From: Synechococcaceae bacterium WB8_1B_136
Lineage (GTDB): Bacteria; Cyanobacteriota; Cyanobacteriia; PCC-6307; Cyanobiaceae
Direction of reading: 5' to 3'
NCBI GenBank assembly: GCA_010029175.1
Contig: RGNC01000118.1
Location: 1 to 6,280, forward strand
Length of the DNA: 6,280 nt
The notes under the pieces were generated by a model, which was given only the letters and a program-made list of their open reading frames with translations, had not been told where the DNA came from and did not search any database. Every line of letters starts with the position of its first letter. Positions within the stretch are counted from its first letter, which is position 1. Positions 1 to 6,128 of this stretch are shown in pieces. Position numbers and translations under genes: made by a program.

Positions 1-75
1 TTCATGGAAGCGCTCACCATCTACGGCCTCGTGGTCGCCCTGGTGCTGCTGTTCGCCAACCCCTTCGCCAGCTGA
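1..75 (+). CDS. atpE: ATP synthase F0 subunit c, C-terminal end (partial)
   Basis: This is the 3' end of the gene for the ring-forming proteolipid of F0, called atpE in general bacterial naming and atpH in cyanobacterial/chloroplast naming. The 24 visible residues begin FMEALTIYG and end LLFANPFAS before a TGA stop. They form the second membrane helix of the hairpin. The glutamate at visible residue 3 (codon 7-9) is the conserved proton-carrying carboxylate that drives ring rotation. The sequence is close to the near-invariant cyanobacterial and chloroplast c-subunit C-terminus. The start and first helix lie outside the window. It is followed after 120 bases by the b' gene, as expected in the cyanobacterial atp1 operon. 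Identity is essentially certain despite the short fragment. Confidence 0.96.
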   Translation, partial: FMEALTIYGLVVALVLLFANPFAS

Positions 76-95
76 TCGCGAACGGAGCGGAGCGG

Positions 96-125
96 GGGGC
101 CTGTCGCCTGAGGGCGGCCACCCCC
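96..125 (+). other. GC-rich hairpin between c and b' genes
   Basis: In the 120-base gap after the c-subunit stop, bases 103-108 can pair with 113-118 (one G-U pair) around a TGAG loop, and 96-99 can pair with 122-125 across a 3x3 internal loop. A run of Gs (94-99) faces a run of Cs (121-125). No T-run follows, so this is not a standard terminator. It may shield the upstream c-subunit message from 3' decay or weaken read-through into the stalk genes. That role is an inference from position; only the complementarity is seen. The rest of the gap (126-195) is pyrimidine-rich and shows no clear ribosome binding site before the b' start. Confidence 0.45.
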
Positions 126-195
126 TGCCTGCACCGTCCTCATCCAGCTTTCAAGCCGTTCCGCGGCCCGCTTCATCCGCCCGCACCCCCGCCTC

Positions 196-657
196 ATGAC
201 CAGCTGGCTCCTGTTCGGTGCTACGGAGGGAGGTCTCTTCGACCTCGATGCCACCCTGCCGCTGATGGCGGTGCAGGTGGTGCTCCTCACCTTCATCCTC
301 AATGCTCTCTTCTTCAGCCCCGTGGGTCGGGTCGTTGAGGAACGGGAGGGCTATGTCACCACCAGCCGAGCTGAGGCCAAGCAGAAGCTCGCCCAGGTGG
401 AGCGCCTGGAGGCCGACCTCAAGACGCAGCTGAAGGATGCCCGCCAGGCAGCCCAGCGGCTGATTCAGGAGGCCGAACAGGACGCCGACAAGCTCTATCG
501 CGAGGCCCTGGCCCTGGCCACGGCTGAAGCCAACGCCTCCCGCGAACAGGCTCGCCGCGAGATCGATGCCCAGCGTGAGTCGGCCATGAGCCAGCTCAAG
601 GGTGATGCCGACAAGCTCGGTGCTCTGATCGTTGACCGCCTGCTGGCCGCCCGATGA
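196..657 (+). CDS. atpG: ATP synthase F0 subunit b' (peripheral stalk)
   Basis: This encodes the second b-type subunit found in photosynthetic organisms (atpG in cyanobacterial naming, atpF2 in some databases; not the gamma-subunit atpG of E. coli). The 153-residue product starts MTSWLLFGATEGGLFDLDAT, typical for cyanobacterial b'. One membrane helix follows at about residues 21-41 (LPLMAVQVVLLTFILNALFF). From about residue 45 to the end is a charged, alanine-rich helix suited to a coiled coil with subunit b. It anchors in the thylakoid membrane and helps hold alpha3beta3 still against rotation. The ATG at 196 gives the expected N-terminus; the next in-frame ATG would cut into the membrane helix. 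No Shine-Dalgarno sequence is evident. Its stop overlaps the b start (ATGA), suggesting coupled translation and matched 1:1 output. Confidence 0.96.
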   Translation: MTSWLLFGATEGGLFDLDATLPLMAVQVVLLTFILNALFFSPVGRVVEEREGYVTTSRAEAKQKLAQVERLEADLKTQLKDARQAAQRLIQEAEQDADKLYREALALATAEANASREQARREIDAQRESAMSQLKGDADKLGALIVDRLLAAR

Positions 658-1172
658 CTCTCCCAACCCTCTTCGCCAACCACGGCGGATTCGGTCTGAA
701 CTTCGACCTGTTCGAGACCAACATCGTCAACCTGGCGATCGTGATCTTCGGCCTCTACAAGTTTCTGCCCAACTTCCTGGGCGGAATCCTGGAGCGCCGT
801 CGCGCGATCATCCTGGCCGACCTCAAGGACGCCGAGGAGCGTCTCGCAGGCGCCACCACCTCCCTGGCCCAGGCCCAGAAGGATCTTGCCGAGGCCCAGC
901 AGAAGGCCGATGAGATCCGTGCCAACGGCAAGGCGCGTGCTGAGGCAATCCGTCTCGAGAGCGAGGCCCGCACGATCGAGGAGATGGCCCGCCTCAAGCA
1001 GGGTGCCGTTGCCGACCTCGACGCCGAAGCCGCACGGGTGAGCAACCAGCTGCGCCGCGAGGCCGCACGACTCGCCATTGAGAACGCCCTGGCCGCATTG
1101 CCGGCTCGCCTCAATGAGCAGTCCCAGGCCCAGCTGGTGAACCAGTCCATCCAAAATCTGGGGAACGCCTGA
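654..1172 (+). CDS. atpF: ATP synthase F0 subunit b (peripheral stalk)
   Basis: This 172-residue protein is the partner of b' in the peripheral stalk. Residues 12-25 (GFGLNFDLFETNIV) match the segment that precedes the membrane helix in cyanobacterial and chloroplast b subunits. The membrane helix spans about residues 23-43. Residues 47-172 form a long polar helix rich in Ala, Glu, Arg and Gln, predicted to form the right-handed coiled coil with b'. The length is normal for cyanobacteria. The start is fixed by the ATGA overlap with the b' stop and by family similarity from the first residues. Its TGA overlaps the delta ATG by one base (TGATG), so ribosomes could pass through all three stalk genes without release. 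Nothing unusual is seen. Confidence 0.97.
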   Translation: MTLPTLFANHGGFGLNFDLFETNIVNLAIVIFGLYKFLPNFLGGILERRRAIILADLKDAEERLAGATTSLAQAQKDLAEAQQKADEIRANGKARAEAIRLESEARTIEEMARLKQGAVADLDAEAARVSNQLRREAARLAIENALAALPARLNEQSQAQLVNQSIQNLGNA

Positions 1173-1720
1173 TGCCGCTGCTCAACACCCTCACCACCCC
1201 CTACGCCGAGGCCTTCCTCCAGGTGGCTGAGTCCCGCCAGGAAGTCGATCAGGTGGTCGATCAGGCCAAGCAGCTTCTGAAGCTGTGGGGCGAATCCCCC
1301 GAACTGCGCGAAGCCATGGCCTCGCCGGTGCTTGAGGTGGAAGCCAAGAAGGCTGCCCTTGAGAAGCTGTTCGACGGGCAGATCACTCCCTCGTTCCTGA
1401 ACCTCCTCAAGCTGCTCGCCGACCGCAACCGCATCGGCGTTCTCGATGCTGTGCTCGAGCGCACCCTCGAGCTCTATCGCGAGCAGCGCAAGATTGCCCT
1501 GGCCACGGTGACCTCCGCCTCGCCCCTGAGCGAGGAGCAGCAGGCCGAGCTCACCAAGAAAGTTCAGGCCGTGGCCGGTACCGACACATTGGAGATCAAC
1601 CTCCAGGTGGATCCCGACCTGATCGGCGGTTTCGTCGTGACCGTCGGCTCCAAGGTGATCGATGCCAGCCTTGCCGGTCAGGTGCGTCGCCTCGGACTCG
1701 CGCTGGCCAAGGTGAGCTAG
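1172..1720 (+). CDS. atpH: ATP synthase F1 subunit delta (OSCP family)
   Basis: This 182-residue delta subunit (atpH in general naming, atpD in cyanobacterial naming) caps the alpha3beta3 head and joins it to the b/b' stalk. Residues 1-105 form the N-terminal helical domain that binds the alpha N-termini, including TTPYAEAFLQVA at 8-19. The C-terminal domain carries the family signature at residues 140-159, including DPDLIGGFVV, followed by GSKVIDASL. The signature position that is usually charged or amide is Thr157 here, a mild deviation. The start overlaps the b stop by one base. A GGGGAA stretch about 6 bases upstream of the ATG is one of the few purine-rich, Shine-Dalgarno-like sequences in the window. 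Length and order fit the family fully. Confidence 0.96.
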   Translation: MPLLNTLTTPYAEAFLQVAESRQEVDQVVDQAKQLLKLWGESPELREAMASPVLEVEAKKAALEKLFDGQITPSFLNLLKLLADRNRIGVLDAVLERTLELYREQRKIALATVTSASPLSEEQQAELTKKVQAVAGTDTLEINLQVDPDLIGGFVVTVGSKVIDASLAGQVRRLGLALAKVS

Positions 1721-1770
1721 CCCCCCCGCGTTTCTCCTCTCACCCTCCGTCCTCCACTCCACCGCCTCCC
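1721..1770 (+). other. Pyrimidine-rich leader of the alpha gene
   Basis: The 50 bases between the delta stop and the alpha ATG are almost free of purines, starting with a C run and ending in GCCTCCC directly before the ATG. No Shine-Dalgarno sequence is present although alpha must be made at high level. This suggests initiation on an unstructured leader, possibly helped by ribosomal protein S1, a mode proposed for many cyanobacterial genes. The composition is seen; the mechanism is inferred. No promoter-like element or terminator hairpin was recognised here. Confidence 0.45.
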
Positions 1771-3288
<1,518 letters not shown>

Positions 3289-3318
3289 TCCAGACGGTTA
3301 ACCCAGAGACCCGATTTC

Positions 3319-4272
3319 ATGGCGAACCTCAAGGACATCCGCGACCGGATCAGTTCGGTCAAGAACACCCGCAAGATCACCGAGGCCATGCGCCTGGTGG
3401 CCGCCGCGAAGGTGCGCCGGGCTCAGGAACAGGTGCTGCGCAGCCGCCCCTTTGCTGACCGTCTGGCCCGCGTGCTGGAGAACCTCCAGTCGCGCATGCG
3501 CTTTGAAGATGCCGATGCTCCGCTGCTGGAGGATCGTGATGTCCGCACCATCACCCTGTTGGCCGTCACCGGCGATCGGGGTCTGTGCGGCGGCTACAAC
3601 GCCAACATCATCAAGCGCACCGAGCAGCGCGTTGCCGAACTGGTGGGCCAGGGCTACACGGTGGATCTCGTGCTGATCGGTCGCAAGGCGATCAGCTACT
3701 TCCAGAACCGCGCCAGCCAGTACACGATCCGGGCCACCTTCACCGGTCTGGAGCAGGTGCCCAACGCCTCCGAAGCCGGCAAGATCGCGAACGAAGTGCT
3801 GGCCGAGTTCATCTCCGGCAGCACCGATCGCGTTGAGATCATCTTCACCAAGTTCATCAACCTGGTGAGCTCCAAGCCCGTCTCCCAGACGCTGCTTCCC
3901 CTCGATCCCCAGGGCATCGCCACCCCCGACGACGAGATCTTCCGTCTCACCACCCGGGAAGGCCAGCTGGGGGTTGAAACCAGCAAGCTGGAAAATGTGC
4001 AGCCCGCACTCCCCTCGGATCTGGTGTTCGAGCAGAGCCCTGATCAGCTGCTCAATGCGCTGCTGCCGCTCTATCTCCAGAACCAGCTGCTGCGCTCCCT
4101 GCAGGAGGCGGCGGCTTCCGAGCTGGCCAGCCGGATGACGGCCATGAACAACGCCAGCGACAACGCCAAGGCCCTCGCCAAGTCGCTCACGCTCGACTAC
4201 AACAAGGCCCGCCAAGCCGCCATCACCCAGGAGATCCTGGAAGTGGTGGGTGGCGCAGCCGCCATGGCCTGA
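3319..4272 (+). CDS. atpC: ATP synthase F1 subunit gamma
   Basis: This 317-residue central-shaft subunit is atpC in cyanobacterial naming and atpG in E. coli naming. The N-terminal helix (MANLKDIRDRISSVKNTRKI) and the C-terminal helix (about 256-317) form the coiled coil that turns inside alpha3beta3. The family signature ITQEILEVVGGAAA is at 302-315, and GDRGLCGGYNAN at 85-96 lies in the Rossmann-like domain. The stretch at about 192-235 contains the insertion that is characteristic of photosynthetic gamma subunits and absent from most other bacteria. The chloroplast pair of redox cysteines is missing; the only cysteine is Cys90, so there should be no thioredoxin switch of the chloroplast type. 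The leader (3289-3318) has no Shine-Dalgarno sequence. A strong terminator begins 19 bases after the stop, making this the last gene of the operon. Confidence 0.98.
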   Translation: MANLKDIRDRISSVKNTRKITEAMRLVAAAKVRRAQEQVLRSRPFADRLARVLENLQSRMRFEDADAPLLEDRDVRTITLLAVTGDRGLCGGYNANIIKRTEQRVAELVGQGYTVDLVLIGRKAISYFQNRASQYTIRATFTGLEQVPNASEAGKIANEVLAEFISGSTDRVEIIFTKFINLVSSKPVSQTLLPLDPQGIATPDDEIFRLTTREGQLGVETSKLENVQPALPSDLVFEQSPDQLLNALLPLYLQNQLLRSLQEAAASELASRMTAMNNASDNAKALAKSLTLDYNKARQAAITQEILEVVGGAAAMA

Positions 4273-4291
4273 GGCTAGTTTGATCCCACGT

Positions 4292-4336
4292 CCCCAGGTG
4301 GCGGTCGCCTTCGGCGATGGCCTCCTGGGGTTTTTT
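4292..4336 (+). terminator. Intrinsic terminator of the atp operon
   Basis: CCCCAGG at 4292-4298 pairs perfectly with CCTGGGG at 4324-4330 and is followed directly by six Ts (4331-4336). Above the T4299/T4323 mismatch the stem continues with three pairs (4300-4302 with 4320-4322). A further mismatch and a G-U pair lead to a five-pair top stem, TCGCC (4305-4309) with GGCGA (4313-4317), around a TTC loop. No A-run lies on the left side, so it should act only on + strand transcripts. It begins 19 bases past the gamma stop and separates the ATP synthase genes from the downstream cluster. Confidence 0.93.
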
Positions 4337-4338
4337 CA

Positions 4339-4374
4339 TGCCGCCACCACCGCGGGCGCTTGCTGTTGGCGGCA
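4339..4374 (+). repeat. 8-bp inverted repeat just after the terminator
   Basis: TGCCGCCA (4339-4346) and TGGCGGCA (4367-4374) are perfect inverted copies separated by 20 bases. They start three bases after the T-run of the atp terminator and lie about 110 bases upstream of the lipoprotein gene. They could form a second hairpin in read-through RNA or be a two-fold protein binding site. The remaining spacer to 4484 contains only a weak -10-like TACAAC at 4414-4419 without a convincing -35 element. Function is unknown, and in GC-rich DNA an 8-bp inverted repeat can arise by chance. Confidence 0.4.
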
Positions 4375-4484
4375 GCTCTGATCGGAACCGGCTGCCCAAG
4401 CCCGGCCAGGGCTTACAACAAGTGGAGAAAACCAGCTCCATCGCCCGTGCTGCATAGGTTGCGGGGGCGTAGCGCTCTCTCCCG

Positions 4485-4973
4485 ATGACCTCTGCTTTCC
4501 GTCCCCTGGCGTCTTGCGGTGCGGTGACGCACTGGTGGAAACCGGGCCTGGCCGTGGCCGCTGCCGCCACCCTGGCGCTCACGGGCTGTTCCCAGACCCA
4601 GGACGCCGCCAAGCAGGCGGCCTCCAACGTGGGTGATGCGGCCAAAACGGCCGCCACCGGTGCCGCCACGGGCGCCTCCAACGCCGCTCTCACTGCGGCT
4701 GTCACGCCCGTGCTGGATCTGCTGGGCAAGGCCGACACCCAGCTCAAGGCCGGCAAGCTGGCGGAGGTGAGCTCCACCATGGGCGGCTTCGGCGCCATCT
4801 GGACCACCGCCAAGCCGGTGATCCAGCCCCTGGCCGGCGACAAGTGGCCCATGATTGAGAAGGCCGCTGAACAGGTGAGCGGCACCTTTGCCAAGGGCAC
4901 CCCTTCGGCCGCCGATGCCAGCTCGGCCCTCACCGGTCTGATGGGTCCGCTCTCCTCGCTGGTGGGCAAGTAG
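4485..4973 (+). CDS. Small alanine-rich predicted lipoprotein, function unknown
   Basis: I do not recognise this 162-residue protein. A lipoprotein signal is visible: Lys19, a hydrophobic stretch GLAVAAAATLAL (21-32) and a lipobox LTGC at 32-35. Cys35 is the likely lipidated residue, placing the mature protein at a membrane facing the periplasm or thylakoid lumen. Mature residues 40-68 are Ala-rich and repeat with an 11-residue period (DAAKQAASNVG at 40-50, DAAKTAATGAA at 51-61), predicting an amphipathic helix. Residues 72-162 look like a small helical domain (LDLLGKADTQLKAGKL, then a WTTAKPVIQPLAGDKW segment), ending in a Gly/Ser-rich tail. The ATG at 4485 gives a long n-region. An in-frame GTG at 4524 (Val14) would give a more usual signal length and is an alternative start. 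The gene follows the atp terminator and precedes the oxygenase gene by 33 bases, so it probably heads a new transcription unit. Confidence 0.8.
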   Translation: MTSAFRPLASCGAVTHWWKPGLAVAAAATLALTGCSQTQDAAKQAASNVGDAAKTAATGAATGASNAALTAAVTPVLDLLGKADTQLKAGKLAEVSSTMGGFGAIWTTAKPVIQPLAGDKWPMIEKAAEQVSGTFAKGTPSAADASSALTGLMGPLSSLVGK

Positions 4974-5006
4974 GAAACCGGCCGCCCTGGCTCCACCGCC
5001 GATGCC

Positions 5007-5753
5007 ATGCCGCCCGCTTCTGCCTCCACCCTCGCGCTCACGCCCCTGTTTCCCCTGGCCCTGGCCCAGGTGCAGCTGCGGCCTGATCCCTGGGACACCG
5101 CCGTGCTGATGCAGGAGGTGCTGGCCCTGCGGGGGGCCGCGACCGGCAACCCGGAGCCGGGCTGCGCCTGGACCGGGGACATCAACGGGGTGTGGCAGCT
5201 GCACCGGCTGGAGCCGTTCCAGTGGTTGCGGCGGCAGGTGGAACGGCAGGCCTGGGCCTACCTGGAGCAGCTCGGCTTTTGCCAGGGCAGCGTGGCGCTG
5301 CACATCCAGCGCTCCTGGCCCGTGGTGAGCGAGGCCGGCCAGGTGGTGGGTCGCCACCACCACCCCAATGCCCATCTCAGCGCCGTGTATTACCTCAACG
5401 GCGACGGCAGCGGCCGCAGTGGCTGCCTGCGGCTGTTTCCCCGCCATCAGGTGAACGAGCTGGTGCCAGGGCTGGCCGTGGGCCATGGCGGTCCGCTGGA
5501 GCTGGGCCAGAACGAGGAGGAGCAGCGCTGGAACGCGCCCTGGTGGGATGTGGCGCCCCGGGCGGGCCTGTTGGTGCTCTTTCCCGCCAGCACCGACCAT
5601 GCGGTGACCGCCAACGACGACGACGATGAGCTGCGGCTCTCGGTGGCCTTTGATCTGGCCCTCAGCGCTCCCCCGGCCGGCCCGCAGGATCCGGCCCCAG
5701 CGGAGTATCTGGCCCCCCATCCCTCCCAGTGGAGTGGGGTGGAGGCCCCGTGA
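5007..5753 (+). CDS. Putative 2-oxoglutarate/Fe(II) oxygenase (TIGR02466 type)
   Basis: The 248-residue product resembles the family described as TIGR02466 / 2OG-FeII_Oxy_5, whose substrates are largely unknown. The N-terminal part (11-105) has the family layout: a FPLALAQVQL start, AWTGDINGVWQLH at 54-66, then helices with FQWLRRQVERQAWAYLEQLG. The double-stranded beta-helix core follows. Residues 117-130 (HHHPNAHLSAVYYL) match the family's H-x-HP...SGVYYL block, which supplies iron ligands. LLVLFPASTDHAV at 188-200 supplies the distal His198. Arg210 and Ser212 in ELRLSVAFD fit the 2-oxoglutarate-binding strand. It is probably a soluble cytoplasmic enzyme that hydroxylates an unknown substrate while converting 2-oxoglutarate to succinate. 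Which of His117-119 bind iron is not certain. Residues 221-248 form a Pro-rich tail. It lies 33 bases after the lipoprotein gene and 51 bases before the ferredoxin start. Family assignment is from recalled motifs. Confidence 0.8.
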   Translation: MPPASASTLALTPLFPLALAQVQLRPDPWDTAVLMQEVLALRGAATGNPEPGCAWTGDINGVWQLHRLEPFQWLRRQVERQAWAYLEQLGFCQGSVALHIQRSWPVVSEAGQVVGRHHHPNAHLSAVYYLNGDGSGRSGCLRLFPRHQVNELVPGLAVGHGGPLELGQNEEEQRWNAPWWDVAPRAGLLVLFPASTDHAVTANDDDDELRLSVAFDLALSAPPAGPQDPAPAEYLAPHPSQWSGVEAP

Positions 5754-5773
5754 TCCGGGAAGATGGAGGCCCC
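5740..5773 (+). repeat. Short direct repeat across the oxygenase/ferredoxin junction
   Basis: The 10-base sequence TGGAGGCCCC occurs at 5740-5749, inside the last codons of the oxygenase gene, and again at 5764-5773 in the spacer. The starts are 24 bases apart. The first copy encodes the terminal VEAP. The second would encode MEAP if the upstream in-frame ATG at 5763 were used for the ferredoxin. It may be the remnant of a small local duplication. No function is evident. Confidence 0.4.
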
Positions 5774-5804
5774 TCGGCTCGTCCGCAGCTGCTGCGCCCC
5801 CTCC

Positions 5805-6128
5805 ATGCCTGAGACCTTCACCGTTGTCTGCGACCTGAACGGCACCGTCCACAGCTTCAGCTGTGGCGCCGACCAGACGGTGCTGGCCGCCGCCGAGGCC
5901 GCCGGAGTGGCGGTGCCCAGTTCCTGCTGCTCCGGCGTGTGCACCACCTGCGCCGCGATGATCCAGGAGGGCACGGTGCACCAGCCCGATGCCATGGGGG
6001 TGAAGGCCGAGCTGCAGCAGCGGGGCTATGCGTTGCTGTGCGTGGCCTTCCCGCGCTCCGATCTGAAGCTGCTGGCCGGCCAGGAGGATGCGCTCTACGA
6101 GGCCCAGTTCGGCCAATACCAGAAATGA
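5805..6128 (+). CDS. Plant-type [2Fe-2S] ferredoxin, Fed2-like
   Basis: This is a 107-residue soluble electron carrier. Cluster ligands Cys41, Cys46, Cys49 and Cys79 have exactly the canonical C-x4-C-x2-C-x29-C spacing. The loop reads SSCCSGVCTTC, so an extra Cys42 occupies the place where photosynthetic ferredoxins carry Arg42. The second half differs from the photosynthetic PetF type: HQPDAMGVKAELQQRGYALL at 59-78 and a tail LYEAQFGQYQK at 97-107, about 9 residues longer. These features recall the Fed2 group (Sll1382 of Synechocystis), reported to act in the low-iron response. That comparison is from memory and not aligned. The ATG at 5805 is chosen because similarity begins at PETFTVVCDLNG and numbering then matches canonical ferredoxin. 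An in-frame ATG at 5763 would add 14 atypical residues including two cysteines. The stop overlaps the start of the next gene (ATGA). Confidence 0.92.
   Translation: MPETFTVVCDLNGTVHSFSCGADQTVLAAAEAAGVAVPSSCCSGVCTTCAAMIQEGTVHQPDAMGVKAELQQRGYALLCVAFPRSDLKLLAGQEDALYEAQFGQYQK

Noticed and set aside
735..742. HIP1-like octamer (GCGATCGT here, GCGATCGG near 3573)
   Set aside because: These are one base off the cyanobacterial HIP1 palindrome GCGATCGC. I found no exact copy by eye, so there is no HIP1 enrichment to report.
632..913. Plus-strand frame of 93 codons inside the b gene
   Set aside because: It is out of frame with b and b', Arg/Pro-rich and without motif; b is certain here.
755..1762. 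Minus-strand open frame opposite b and delta
   Set aside because: It overlaps two certain genes and has no domain signal; its composition reflects reversed coiled-coil codons.
4391..4460. Promoter candidates for the lipoprotein gene (TACAAC at 4414-4419, TAGGTT at 4455-4460)
   Set aside because: Each resembles a -10 element only partly and neither has a fitting -35 hexamer at normal spacing. This is too weak to annotate as a promoter.
4223..5185. Minus-strand open frame of 320 codons running through the atp terminator
   Set aside because: It would cross a clear terminator hairpin and the lipoprotein gene in antisense. The translation is Ala/Ser/Pro-rich with no family resemblance.
4413..6116. 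Minus-strand open frame of 567 codons opposite the lipoprotein, oxygenase and ferredoxin genes
   Set aside because: It spans three well-supported + strand genes and the spacers between them, is low-complexity (Gly, His, Ala, Arg) and shows no motif. High GC makes long stop-free antisense frames common.
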